Shown here: piece by piece, positions 1-8,016 of the stretch
Numbering within the stretch: position 1 is the first letter of the stretch
Layout: each line of letters opens with the position of its first letter
Assembly (NCBI RefSeq): GCF_000256565.1
Contig: NZ_AJHH01000331.1
Span: 1 to 45,618 of the forward strand
DNA: 45,618 nt
Source: Herbaspirillum lusitanum P6-12
GTDB lineage: Bacteria; Pseudomonadota; Gammaproteobacteria; Burkholderiales; Burkholderiaceae_D
Direction: 5' to 3'
Notes under the pieces: generated by a model
Databases searched by the model: none
What the model was told of the DNA's origin: nothing
The model's input: the letters and a program-made list of their open reading frames with translations, nothing else
Position numbers and translations under genes: made by a program

Positions 1-590
1 CGCGAGGCGAGAGCTCGGTGATCGCCGCCTCCGGCACCATCACCACGATCAGCCGCGGCGAGCTGCGCAAGTTCACCGCCGACATCAAGGGTGAATTGCT
101 CAAGTCGGGTTCCTACCGCCTGGTCCAGAGCAAACCCTGGACCCAGCAAAACACCGAGAAGCTGTTCGACATCATCGACCGCATCAAGAAGGGCTACTAC
201 CCCGGCGCGGACTACGTGTTGTTCGGCACGATCAACAACATCGACTTCCGCCAGGAAAGCAATCCGGTGCAAGGTTCGAATGCGGTGTCGTTCTCGCTGG
301 CGCTGGAACTGGTCGGTGAATTTTCGCTGATCAATACCCGCACCTATGAGATCAAGGCTGCGTTCTCGGCCATGGGCGAAGGCTCCGACGTGCGTCTGGC
401 CAATGCCGCCGGCACCGTGATTTCGCTCAACAAGAGCAAGGTCATGCAGGAAGTATCGCGCTCGCTTGGAGACGCTGTCGCCGCCGAGATGGAAGCGCAG
501 TTCAATCCGGCCGGCTCCAGCCGCAGCTCGCGCCGTATCGAGCGCCAGTCGGAACCCGTACAAGAACAAAAGACCGTCATTTTCAAATGA
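1..590 (+). CDS. CsgG/LpoB-like secreted protein, 5'-truncated
   Basis: The reading frame is open to the left window edge (R-G-E-S-S-V precedes the first possible GTG at 18), so the N-terminus, including any lipoprotein or signal sequence, is missing. The visible part of about 195 residues contains a segment on a strain to bind (KFTADIKGELLKSG), then YRLVQSKP and GADYVLFGTINNID. That pattern of an alpha/beta domain with a 'gadYvl.GtI' strand resembles the periplasmic fold shared by CsgG, LpoB and FlgO proteins. The C-terminal 25 residues are polar and Ser/Arg-rich. Assignment rests only on this resemblance; the gene could equally be called a conserved hypothetical outer-membrane-associated protein. 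It ends just before a strong hairpin. Confidence 0.45.
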   Translation, partial: RGESSVIAASGTITTISRGELRKFTADIKGELLKSGSYRLVQSKPWTQQNTEKLFDIIDRIKKGYYPGADYVLFGTINNIDFRQESNPVQGSNAVSFSLALELVGEFSLINTRTYEIKAAFSAMGEGSDVRLANAAGTVISLNKSKVMQEVSRSLGDAVAAEMEAQFNPAGSSRSSRRIERQSEPVQEQKTVIFK

Positions 591-599
591 CCCTCTTTT

Positions 600-630
600 C
601 CGGCGCGCACACGCTTGCGCGCCGGATTTT
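600..630 (+). terminator. Rho-independent terminator after the CsgG/LpoB-like gene
   Basis: Perfect 9-bp stem, CCGGCGCGC (600-608) paired with GCGCGCCGG (617-625), 8-nt loop, followed by ATTTTCATTT. It lies 10 bases after the stop codon. The rest of the interval to 826 holds no convincing gene. Confidence 0.7.
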
Positions 631-826
631 CATTTCCCTTCCCGCCTCCTGCGACGCTGCACCTCCTCCATCGAAGTGAAATAAAACGTTACCGGGGTTG
701 TAAGCGGCCGTCCGGCACGCTATGCTCAGTGCCCTGAAGCGTCGCAGGCTGGTTTTTCCTGCGCAGTCACTCATGGGCCGCCGGCGACAATGCCACGTGC
801 GCTCCTCTCTGAACGGAAACGGATAC

Positions 827-1240
827 ATGATGAAAAAATGGATTTGGATGTTGTGCCTGATCAGCGCCGGTGCGGCGCACGCGGAGAACTGGCAAAACGT
901 CGGCGGCAGCGACGTGGCCGAGTTGTCGATCGATGTCGACTCCATCAAGGAAAGCAAGGGCATCCGCGAAGCCTGGTCGCTGTGGAATTTCAAGGAGGCC
1001 CGCGCCAACAACGACAGTTCTTTCCCGACGCTGAAATCCTACAAGGACCTGCACCAGTATGACTGCAAGGCCGGCGCCGTGAAGCTGGTGCGGGAAATCA
1101 TCTTCGCCGAGAACGATGGCAAAGGCGACAAGCGCGACCATTCCGACGCGCTGAAGAACATGCAATTCGAGAAACCGAAGCCGCTGTCGGTGGGCGACGC
1201 CATGTTGCAGGCGGTCTGCACCTTTGAGCTGAAGAAGTAA
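827..1240 (+). CDS. small exported protein, surface-adhesin E-like domain
   Basis: A 137-residue protein starting at the double ATG 827/830 (MMKKWIWMLCLISAG). The start was chosen because it puts a classic signal peptide at the N-terminus: two lysines, a hydrophobic core, and an AHA-E cleavage site near residue 20. An in-frame extension to 722 would bury this signal. The mature part (NWQNVGGSDVAELSIDVDSI, then WSLWNFKEA, and a Cys pair near CKAG and VCTF) matches the layout of the adhesin E-like family of small secreted proteins, where a Trp-rich N-terminal half and two cysteines recur. The precise function is unknown. It is monocistronic, between the terminators at 600 and 1268. Confidence 0.6.
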   Translation: MMKKWIWMLCLISAGAAHAENWQNVGGSDVAELSIDVDSIKESKGIREAWSLWNFKEARANNDSSFPTLKSYKDLHQYDCKAGAVKLVREIIFAENDGKGDKRDHSDALKNMQFEKPKPLSVGDAMLQAVCTFELKK

Positions 1241-1267
1241 GCCAGCCCCGAGGTTCGCATAGGAACA

Positions 1268-1296
1268 AAAAACGGAGCCCGAGGGCTCCGTTTTTC
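1268..1296. terminator. bidirectional terminator between the adhesin-E-like gene and hom
   Basis: Stem ACGGAGCCC (1272-1280) with GGGCTCCGT (1283-1291), flanked by an A run on the left and TTTTT on the right. It can therefore end transcription from both converging genes. Confidence 0.85.
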
Positions 1297-1321
1297 GTTG
1301 CAGCAAGGCTCAGGACTGCGA

Positions 1322-2632
1322 TCAGGCCAGCTCTTCCAGGCGGATCTTGGTGACCGTCCCCATCACGGTGGTCAGCGCCTCGATCTTGGCGATGGCGGCC
1401 TCGATGTTGCGCTCCTGGGTCTGGTGCGTGAGCATGATGATGTCGGTCTGCTGTTCGCCTTCGGCCGGCTCCTTTTGCAGCATGGCGTCAATCGAAATCG
1501 ACGAGTCCGCCAGGATGCGCGTGACGTCGGCCAGCACGCCCGGCTTGTCGGCCACGTGCATGCGCAGGTAGTAGCTGGTGGTGACGTCCTGGATCGGCAA
1601 CACCGGCGTATCGGCCATGGCGTTCGGCTGGAACGCCAGCGACGGCACGCGGTGTTCCGGATCGGCCGTAGCCAGGCGCGTGATGTCGACCAGGTCGGCG
1701 ATCACGGCCGAAGCGGTCGGCTCGGAACCGGCGCCCTTGCCGTAGTACAGCGTCTCGCCGACGGCGTCGCCGCGCACCATCACGGCGTTCATCGCGCCTT
1801 CGACGTTGGCGATCAGACGACCGGTCGGAATCAGGGTCGGATGCACGCGCAGTTCAATGCCTTTTTCGGTCTGGCGCGTGATGCCCAGCAGCTTGATGCG
1901 GTAGCCCAGTTGCTCGGCGTAGCGGATGTCGGTGGCTTGCAGCTTGGTGATGCCTTCCACGTGCGCCTTGTCGAACTGCACCGGGATGCCGAAGGCGATC
2001 GAGGCCATGATGGTCAGCTTGTGCGCCGCGTCCACGCCTTCGATGTCGAAGGTCGGATCCGCTTCGGCGTAGCCCAGGCGTTGCGCTTCCTTCAGCACGA
2101 CGTCGAAGTCCAGACCCTTGTCGCGCATCTCGGACAGGATGAAGTTGGTGGTGCCGTTGATGATGCCGGCGATCCACTGGATGCGATTGGCGGTGAGGCC
2201 TTCACGCAGGGCCTTGATGATAGGAATGCCGCCTGCGACGGCCGCTTCGAAGGCAACCATCACGCCCTTTTCCTGCGCCGCCTTGAATATCTCGTTGCCG
2301 TGCGTGGCGATCAGCGCCTTGTTGGCGGTGACCACGTGCTTGCCGTTGGCGATCGCCTTCAGGACCAGGTCCTTGGCGAGGCCGTAGCCGCCGATGAGCT
2401 CGATGACAATATCGATGTCCGGATCGTTGACCACCAGATTGGCGTCGTTGACAACCTTGACTTGTCCATTGGTCAGCTCGGTGGCGCGCTCCGTGTTCAG
2501 ATCGGCCACCATGGTAATTTCAATGCCGCGCCCTGCGCGCCGCGCAATTTCTTCCTGATTGCGCTTCAATACATTGAAAGTACCGGAACCCACGGTGCCG
2601 ATGCCGAGCAAACCTACTTTGATGGATTTCAT
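1322..2632 (-). CDS. hom: homoserine dehydrogenase
   Basis: Reduces aspartate semialdehyde to homoserine with NAD(P)H, the branch-point step to threonine, methionine and isoleucine. The 436 residues show a Rossmann nucleotide-binding loop LGIGTVGSG (9-17), TANKALIA (102-109), FEAAVAGGIP (128-137), the GIINGTTNFIL signature (156-166), and YAEADPTFDIEGVDAAHKL (188-206) with the catalytic Asp/Lys region. A C-terminal ACT domain (about 350-430, YYLRMHVADKPGVLADV) is the usual site of threonine feedback. Length is normal for the monofunctional enzyme with an ACT domain. It lies 139 nt downstream of alaA on the same strand. A terminator-like hairpin lies 19 nt before the start. Threonine synthase, often the next gene in related genomes, is absent here. 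Confidence 0.97.
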   Translation of the reverse strand: MKSIKVGLLGIGTVGSGTFNVLKRNQEEIARRAGRGIEITMVADLNTERATELTNGQVKVVNDANLVVNDPDIDIVIELIGGYGLAKDLVLKAIANGKHVVTANKALIATHGNEIFKAAQEKGVMVAFEAAVAGGIPIIKALREGLTANRIQWIAGIINGTTNFILSEMRDKGLDFDVVLKEAQRLGYAEADPTFDIEGVDAAHKLTIMASIAFGIPVQFDKAHVEGITKLQATDIRYAEQLGYRIKLLGITRQTEKGIELRVHPTLIPTGRLIANVEGAMNAVMVRGDAVGETLYYGKGAGSEPTASAVIADLVDITRLATADPEHRVPSLAFQPNAMADTPVLPIQDVTTSYYLRMHVADKPGVLADVTRILADSSISIDAMLQKEPAEGEQQTDIIMLTHQTQERNIEAAIAKIEALTTVMGTVTKIRLEELA

Positions 2633-2650
2633 ATTGTCTTCGTGGTTGAT

Positions 2651-2690
2651 AAAAAAAGCCGTCGGCGGAAATCAAGACGATTGCTGACGG
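2651..2690 (-). terminator. terminator/attenuator-like hairpin upstream of hom
   Basis: Read on the minus strand: CCGTCAGC (2690-2683), a 16-nt loop, GCCGACGG (2666-2659; one A-C mismatch in the stem), then CTTTTTTT. It sits between alaA and hom, 19 nt before the hom ATG. A 41-codon ATG reading frame begins near 2754 (minus strand) and ends with TGA overlapping the hom ATG. Whether it is translated is unknown. Confidence 0.4.
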
Positions 2691-2771
2691 GTACTGCGGT
2701 AAAACGGAATTGCCGGCCTGCCCCGCCACGTGCGGAGCAAAGCCGGTGAATCATGCCTGCGTCAGTCCGGT

Positions 2772-4001
2772 TCAGTTGGTGCCGTGACGCCGGCGATAAC
2801 CTTCGAGGAAGTGCGCAATACGGCCCATCGATTCGGTCAGGTCGTCGGTGTTCGGCAAGAACACCACGCGGAAGTGATCCGGCGTCGGGCAGTTGAAGCC
2901 GGTGCCCTGAACGATCAGCACCTTCTCTTCAGCCAACAGCTCGTAGGCGAACTCCTGGTCGTCCTTGATCGGGTAGATTTCCGGATCAAGGCGCGGGAAC
3001 ATGTACAGCGCCGACTTCGGCTTGACGCAGGTCACGCCCGGGATATCGGTGAGCAGCTTGTGCGCAAGGTCGCGTTGCTTGGCCAGGCGACCGGTCGGCG
3101 CGACCAGGTCGTTGATGCTCTGGTAGCCTCCCAGCGCGGTCTGGATGGCGTACTGCCCCGGCGCATTGGCGCACAGGCGCATCGACGCCAGCATGTTGAG
3201 GCCTTCGATGTAATCCTTGGCGTGTTTCTTCTCGCCCGAGACCACCATCCAGCCGGCGCGGTAGCCGCAGGAACGGTAATTTTTCGACAGGCCGTTGAAG
3301 GTGATGAACAGCACGTCGTCGGCCAGCGAGGCCAGCGAGGTATGCGTGTTGCCGTCGTACAGGACCTTGTCGTAGATCTCGTCGGCGAAAATGATCAGTT
3401 GATGCTGGCGCGCGACTTCGACCAGTTCCTTGAGCACTTCGGTGGAGTACAGCGCACCGGTCGGGTTGTTTGGATTGATGACCACGATCGCCTTGGTGTT
3501 GGGCGTGATCTTCTTGCGAATGTCGGCGATATCCGGCTGCCAGCCCTGCTGCTCGTCGCAGACATAGTGCACCGGCGTACCGCCGGACAGGCTGACAGCG
3601 GCGGTCCACAGCGGATAGTCCGGCGACGGCACCAGCACTTCATCGCCGGTGTTGAGCAAGGCGTTGACGCTCATGACGATCAGCTCGGAAGCGCCGTTGC
3701 CGAGGTAGATGTCGTCGATGGCGACGCCCTGGATGTTCTTTTGCTGGGTGTAGTGCATGACCGACTTGCGCGGCGCGAACAGGCCCTTGGAATCGGTGTA
3801 GCCGGAAGCGTTGCCCATGTTGCGGATCATGTCCTGCACGATTTCATCGGGCGCGTCGAAACCGAAGGCGGCCAGATTGCCGATGTTCAGCTTGATGATC
3901 TTGTGGCCCTCTTCTTCCATTTGCCGCGCTTTTTCCAGCACGGGGCCACGGATGTCGTAACAGACATCCGCTAGTTTCTTCGATTTTTGAATCGGTCGCA
4001 C
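2772..4001 (-). CDS. alaA: alanine/glutamate-pyruvate aminotransferase, class I/II PLP enzyme
   Basis: PLP-dependent aminotransferase that interconverts glutamate and pyruvate with 2-oxoglutarate and alanine. The protein aligns by eye with E. coli AlaA (YfbQ) over its whole length: VCYDIRGPVLEKARQMEEEG, DAPDEIVQDMIRN, PSPDYPLWTAAVSLS, VINPNNPTGA, FADEIYDKVLYD, and the PLP lysine in FNGLSKNYRS. The GTG start at 4001 was chosen because AAAGGA lies 8-13 nt upstream and it gives 409 residues, close to the 405 of E. coli. An in-frame ATG at 4160 would add a 53-residue low-complexity tail that the family lacks. First gene of the alaA-hom pair; divergent from the DUF498 gene. Confidence 0.92.
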   Translation of the reverse strand: MRPIQKSKKLADVCYDIRGPVLEKARQMEEEGHKIIKLNIGNLAAFGFDAPDEIVQDMIRNMGNASGYTDSKGLFAPRKSVMHYTQQKNIQGVAIDDIYLGNGASELIVMSVNALLNTGDEVLVPSPDYPLWTAAVSLSGGTPVHYVCDEQQGWQPDIADIRKKITPNTKAIVVINPNNPTGALYSTEVLKELVEVARQHQLIIFADEIYDKVLYDGNTHTSLASLADDVLFITFNGLSKNYRSCGYRAGWMVVSGEKKHAKDYIEGLNMLASMRLCANAPGQYAIQTALGGYQSINDLVAPTGRLAKQRDLAHKLLTDIPGVTCVKPKSALYMFPRLDPEIYPIKDDQEFAYELLAEEKVLIVQGTGFNCPTPDHFRVVFLPNTDDLTESMGRIAHFLEGYRRRHGTN

Positions 4002-4228
4002 GGTACTAATCCTTTGTATGAGCCTGAACTGCCGGCTCGGCTTGCTCGGCTGACTTGGCTTGCCGGCGGAGCCGCCGGAACCGGCCATTTTGCCGAAAGC
4101 CTTCCATTTTATCAATGAATAAAACATAGTCCCGAACCGGAAAACGCTACAATGCAGCACTTTAAGACCTTATTGCCGAAAATAGCCCGGGCCGATCCAT
4201 CGCCGGCGGCATTTTGGCACTGCGCGCC

Positions 4229-4612
4229 ATGAAGCTCCATTCGACAGAAACCCAGCAATACCAGACCGTTTCCTCCTACGACGACACCGGCGTCGAGCTC
4301 AATGCGATCCGCTACGAGCAAAGCCTGCTCGTGCTGCCTGAAACCCCGCCGGTGCCTTGGCCGGTGACCTCGTTCGATGCATTGACCAGCGAACATTTCG
4401 ACCAGATCGACGCCACCCGGCCCGATGTCGTGATCCTCGGCACCGGCGCGCGCCAGCGTTTCGTCCATCCGAAGCTGACCGCCGTCCTCACCGCGCGCCG
4501 CATCGGCGTCGAGTGCATGGACAACCAGGCGGCTTGCCGCACGTACAACATTCTCATGGCAGAGGGCCGCAAAGTGGCGCTGGCATTGATTCTCGAACCA
4601 AAACCAGCTTAA
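4229..4612 (+). CDS. Mth938-like domain (DUF498/DUF598) protein
   Basis: A 127-residue single-domain protein of the Mth938/Xcc1710 family, related to mitochondrial NDUFAF3. Visible family features are the N-terminal strand VELNAIRYEQSLLVLPE, the VVILGTGARQRFVHP turn, and the C-terminal GVECMDNQAACRTYNILMAEGRKVALALI. The start is the ATG at 4229 (MKLHSTETQQ); a TTG five codons upstream is possible but no Shine-Dalgarno separates the two. It ends 13 nt before arnT, so it probably shares a transcript with the arn genes. Its biochemical role in bacteria is not established. Confidence 0.85.
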   Translation: MKLHSTETQQYQTVSSYDDTGVELNAIRYEQSLLVLPETPPVPWPVTSFDALTSEHFDQIDATRPDVVILGTGARQRFVHPKLTAVLTARRIGVECMDNQAACRTYNILMAEGRKVALALILEPKPA

Positions 4613-4625
4613 GGACCTCGCCGCA

Positions 4626-6344
4626 ATGCGCGACTTGTACAAATCCAAAGCGTTCGTCTGGACGCTGCTCATCTTCTTCCTGCTGATCTGGTTCTACATG
4701 CTCGGCGCGCGCACCCTGGTGCCGACCGACGAAGGCCGCTACGCCGAAATGGCGCGTGAAATGGTCGCCACGCAGGACTGGATCACCACCCGCCTCAACG
4801 GCATCAAGTATTTTGAAAAACCGCCGCTGCAGACCTGGATGAACGCCGTCACCTTCGAGCTGTTCGGTCTGGGCGAATGGCAGGCGCGGCTGTGGACCGG
4901 CCTGTGCGGCCTGTTCGGCATCGGCCTGGTGGCCTACACCGGCCGTCGCGTGTTCAACGCTCGCGTGGCGTTCTACGCGCCGCTGGTGCTGGCGTCGAGC
5001 TTCTTCTGGGCCGGCATGGGTCACATCAACTCGCTGGACATGGGCCTGGCCGGGATGATGACGCTGAGCATCTGCGCCCTGCTGCTGGCGCAACGCAACG
5101 ATGCCAGTCGCGACGAACAGCGCAACTGGATGCTGCTGTGCTGGGCCGGCATGGCGCTGGCAGTCTTGTCCAAGGGGCTGATCGGCATCGTGCTGCCGGG
5201 CGCGGTGCTGGTGCTGTATACGATTTTCTCGCGCGACTGGGCGATCTGGAAAAGGTTGCACCTGATCAAGGGCCTGATCCTGTTCTTCGTTATCACTACG
5301 CCGTGGTTCGTGCTGGTGTCGCTGAAAAATCCCGAATTCCCGCAGTTCTTCTTCATCCACGAACACTTCCAGCGCTTCACCACCAAGATCCATAGCCGCA
5401 CCGGTCCGTGGTACTACTTCCTCCCGATTCTGCTGCTCGGTATCCTGCCGTGGCTGGGCGTACTCGTACAAAGCCTGCTGCATGGGCTGCGTGAAGACCA
5501 GGGCAACAGCAGCTTCAACAGCCTGACCAACGGCAAGTTCCAGCCGCGCAAGATGCTGTTGATATGGTCGGTGTTCATCTTCGTCTTCTTCAGCATTTCC
5601 AGCTCGAAGCTGCCGTCCTACATCCTGCCGATCTTCCCGACGCTGGCGCTGCTGATCGCCAGCTATCTGGAGCGCTCGTCGTCCAAGGCGATCATCTGGT
5701 CGGCAATGGTGGTGGCCGTACCTTGCGCCATCGGCATGGCCTTCATCTCGCGCGTGCCGAGCCTGGCCAAGGACGCCTACTCGCTGCCGCTGGTGAGCGC
5801 CCATGTGCCGTGGATTTATGCAGCGACCATCATCGCCTTCGTCGGTGCGGTGCTGGCGATCCGTTTTGCCCGTTCGCAAAAAGACCTGGCGGTGGTGTTC
5901 CTGGCCGCAGCGACCTTCGTCAGCGGACAATTGCTGATGCTGGGCCACGATCCCCAAGGCCGCTATTCGGCCGGTATCGATTACGTCCCCGCACTGCAGG
6001 CGGAACTGACGCCGGAAACCCCGATGTATCTGGTCGGCCGTTACGAACAGGCCTTGCCGTTTTATCTGCAACGCACGATGACGCTGGTGCGCCACGCCGA
6101 TGAAATGGAATTCGGCCTGAAGCAGGAGCCGCAGCTGTGGCTGCCGACCATTGACGCCTTCGTCGCGCAATGGGTTGCCGACCACACCGCCGGCAAGAAG
6201 GACATCGCCATCATCGACCCCTCCGTCTACGCCGACCTGAAGCAGCGCGGCGTTCCGATGCGCCTGATCGGCCAGGATCCGCGCCGCGTGATCGTGGCGA
6301 ATAATCCCGACGTCATCGAAAAGAACCCGAAGGCGGCACCATGA
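4626..6344 (+). CDS. arnT: ArnT-like GT83 membrane glycosyltransferase
   Basis: Integral inner-membrane transferase that moves 4-amino-4-deoxy-L-arabinose (L-Ara4N) from undecaprenyl phosphate to lipid A, lowering its negative charge. The 572 residues carry the GT-C signature DEGRYAEMAREM (35-46; catalytic-type Asp/Glu in the first periplasmic loop) and KYFEKPPL (61-68), then about a dozen hydrophobic segments and a soluble C-terminal domain. AAGGA precedes the ATG at 4626. The last codons overlap the next gene as ATGA, indicating translational coupling. The neighbouring arnB, C, A and D genes make the L-Ara4N substrate, which supports ArnT over other GT83 specificities. Confidence 0.9.
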   Translation: MRDLYKSKAFVWTLLIFFLLIWFYMLGARTLVPTDEGRYAEMAREMVATQDWITTRLNGIKYFEKPPLQTWMNAVTFELFGLGEWQARLWTGLCGLFGIGLVAYTGRRVFNARVAFYAPLVLASSFFWAGMGHINSLDMGLAGMMTLSICALLLAQRNDASRDEQRNWMLLCWAGMALAVLSKGLIGIVLPGAVLVLYTIFSRDWAIWKRLHLIKGLILFFVITTPWFVLVSLKNPEFPQFFFIHEHFQRFTTKIHSRTGPWYYFLPILLLGILPWLGVLVQSLLHGLREDQGNSSFNSLTNGKFQPRKMLLIWSVFIFVFFSISSSKLPSYILPIFPTLALLIASYLERSSSKAIIWSAMVVAVPCAIGMAFISRVPSLAKDAYSLPLVSAHVPWIYAATIIAFVGAVLAIRFARSQKDLAVVFLAAATFVSGQLLMLGHDPQGRYSAGIDYVPALQAELTPETPMYLVGRYEQALPFYLQRTMTLVRHADEMEFGLKQEPQLWLPTIDAFVAQWVADHTAGKKDIAIIDPSVYADLKQRGVPMRLIGQDPRRVIVANNPDVIEKNPKAAP

Positions 6345-6712
6345 ATATCACCACCTTCGGTTTCATCTTCGTCGGCATTTGTCTTAACGCCGTCGCGCAA
6401 CTGCTGCTCAAGGCCGGCACCAATGCCGTCGGCGCAATCCACCTGACGGCTGAGAACTGGTTCGCCACCGGCATCAAGCTGGCCACGCAATTGCCGATCA
6501 TCGGCGGCCTGACCTGCTACGTGATTTCGGTCGGCGTGTGGATCATCGGACTATCGCGCGTGGACGTGACGATCGCCTATCCGCTGCTGTCGCTGGGCTA
6601 CATCATCAATGCCGTCGGCGCCTGGTATTTCCTCGGCGAAGTCGTGTCGGCGCAGCGCCTGCTGGCCATCGGCGTGATCATCGTCGGCGTTATTCTGCTG
6701 ACGAGAAGCTGA
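6341..6712 (+). CDS. EamA/SMR-type flippase subunit, ArnE/ArnF-like
   Basis: A 123-residue protein with four hydrophobic segments (about 5-22, 46-70, 76-97, 102-121) and the motif LNAVAQLLLKAGTNAVG near the N-terminus. This is the architecture of the ArnE and ArnF proteins, which together flip undecaprenyl-phosphate-L-Ara4N across the inner membrane in enterobacteria. Only one such gene is present here, so it may act as a homodimer or have a partner elsewhere. Its ATG overlaps the arnT stop (ATGA). It could also be read as a generic small multidrug resistance-type transporter, but position inside the arn cluster argues for the flippase role. Confidence 0.75.
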   Translation: MNITTFGFIFVGICLNAVAQLLLKAGTNAVGAIHLTAENWFATGIKLATQLPIIGGLTCYVISVGVWIIGLSRVDVTIAYPLLSLGYIINAVGAWYFLGEVVSAQRLLAIGVIIVGVILLTRS

Positions 6713-6815
6713 TCCGGCCGACTTGGCTGATTTACAATATGCGGCTTGCGCGCAGGCGACATGAGCGCCGGCGCGGCCGACTGAATTCACTATCCCAGAT
6801 TATTGCGAGCAACCC

Positions 6816-7955
6816 ATGACTCAGCCTGTTCAGCCTACCTTGCCTTTCCTGCCATTCTCCAAACCGACCATCGACGAGCCGACCATCGCCGCCGTCGCCG
6901 ACGTGCTGCGCTCCGGCTGGATCACCAGCGGCCCCAAGGTGCAGGCATTTGAAAAGGCCTTGTCCGACTATCTCGACGGCCGCCTCGTGCGCACGTTCAA
7001 TTCAGGCACCTGCACCATGGAAATCGCGCTGCGCATCGCCGGCGCCGGCGCCGGCGACGAAGTCATCACGACGCCGATTTCATGGGTCGCGACCGCGAAT
7101 GTCATCATCGAGACCGGTGCCACGCCGGTTTTTGCAGATATTGACCCGGTCACCCGCAACATCGACCTGGACAAGCTGGAAGCCGCCATCACGCCCCGCA
7201 CCAAGGCCATCATCCCGGTTTACCTGGCGGGCCTGCCGGTCGACATGGATCGCCTGTACACAATTGCCAAAAAGCACAACCTGCGCGTGATCGAAGACGC
7301 CGCCCAAGCGCTCGGCTCGACCTGGAAAGGCAAGCGCATCGGTTCGTTCGGCGATTTCGTCTCGTTCAGCTTCCAGGCCAACAAGAACGTCACCAGCTCC
7401 GAAGGCGGTTGCCTGGTCGTCAACAATCCGGACGAAGCGCGCCTGGCGGAAAAATACCGCCTGCAGGGCGTCACCCGCAGCGGCTTCGATGGCCTCGAAG
7501 TCGACGTGCTGGGCGGCAAGTTCAACATGACCGACATCGCGGCTGCAATCGGCCTGGGGCAATTTGCCCATATTGACGCGATCACCGAAAAACGCCGCAG
7601 CCTGGCGAAGCATTACTTCGACGTGTTCGGCCCTGACTTCGAAGCGCAAAGCGGCGTTCAATTGCCGGTAGCCGACTTCGAAAACTCCAACTGGCACATG
7701 TACCAGCTGGTCTTGCCGGAACGCATCACGCGCGCCGCCTTCATGGAAAAGATGATGGAGCGCCAGATCGGCATCGGCTACCACTACCCGCCCATCCACC
7801 TGCTCAAGCTGTACCGCGACCGCGGCTTCCGCGAAGGCATGTTCCCGATCGCCGAGCGCGTCGGTCGCCTGATCGTGTCGCTGCCGATGTTTACTGCAAT
7901 GAGTAAAGAAGATGTCGAGCGCGCAGTCGGCGCGGTAAAATCCGTGCTCGCCTAA
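6816..7955 (+). CDS. arnB: UDP-4-amino-4-deoxy-L-arabinose-oxoglutarate aminotransferase
   Basis: DegT/DnrJ/EryC1-family PLP aminotransferase that uses glutamate to aminate UDP-4-keto-arabinose, giving UDP-L-Ara4N. In 379 residues: FNSGTCTMEIAL (61-72, cofactor phosphate site), DEVITTPISWVATANVI (81-97), EDAAQALGSTWKGKRIG (160-176), and the PLP lysine K190 in FSFQANKNVTSSEGGCL. The length matches the E. coli enzyme. It starts 103 nt after the flippase gene and has no strong Shine-Dalgarno. The gap shows no terminator. The family also contains perosamine-type transaminases; the flanking arnC and arnA genes make ArnB the best call. Confidence 0.9.
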   Translation: MTQPVQPTLPFLPFSKPTIDEPTIAAVADVLRSGWITSGPKVQAFEKALSDYLDGRLVRTFNSGTCTMEIALRIAGAGAGDEVITTPISWVATANVIIETGATPVFADIDPVTRNIDLDKLEAAITPRTKAIIPVYLAGLPVDMDRLYTIAKKHNLRVIEDAAQALGSTWKGKRIGSFGDFVSFSFQANKNVTSSEGGCLVVNNPDEARLAEKYRLQGVTRSGFDGLEVDVLGGKFNMTDIAAAIGLGQFAHIDAITEKRRSLAKHYFDVFGPDFEAQSGVQLPVADFENSNWHMYQLVLPERITRAAFMEKMMERQIGIGYHYPPIHLLKLYRDRGFREGMFPIAERVGRLIVSLPMFTAMSKEDVERAVGAVKSVLA

Positions 7956-8016
7956 GGTGACCAACGCAGGTTTACAGTAACGCTTTCAGTACAGCAATTT
8001 TTCATTCCAGGCTTTG

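Noticed and set aside
1298-2749. Long plus-strand open frame (483 codons) opposite hom
   Set aside because: Antisense shadow of a clear homoserine dehydrogenase; composition is His/Gly/Arg/Asp-rich with no family motifs.
2730-3974. Plus-strand open frame (414 codons) opposite alaA
   Set aside because: Mirror of the codon bias of alaA; no recognisable domain.
4148-4170. TACAAT and TTTAAG/TTATT motifs before the DUF498-arn genes, considered as promoter and PmrA box
   Set aside because: No matching -35 element for TACAAT, and the half-site spacing (3 instead of 5) does not fit a PmrA box.
4554-6185. Minus-strand open frame (543 codons) opposite arnT
   Set aside because: Gln/His/Arg-rich translation typical of antisense of a GC-rich gene; arnT is certain.
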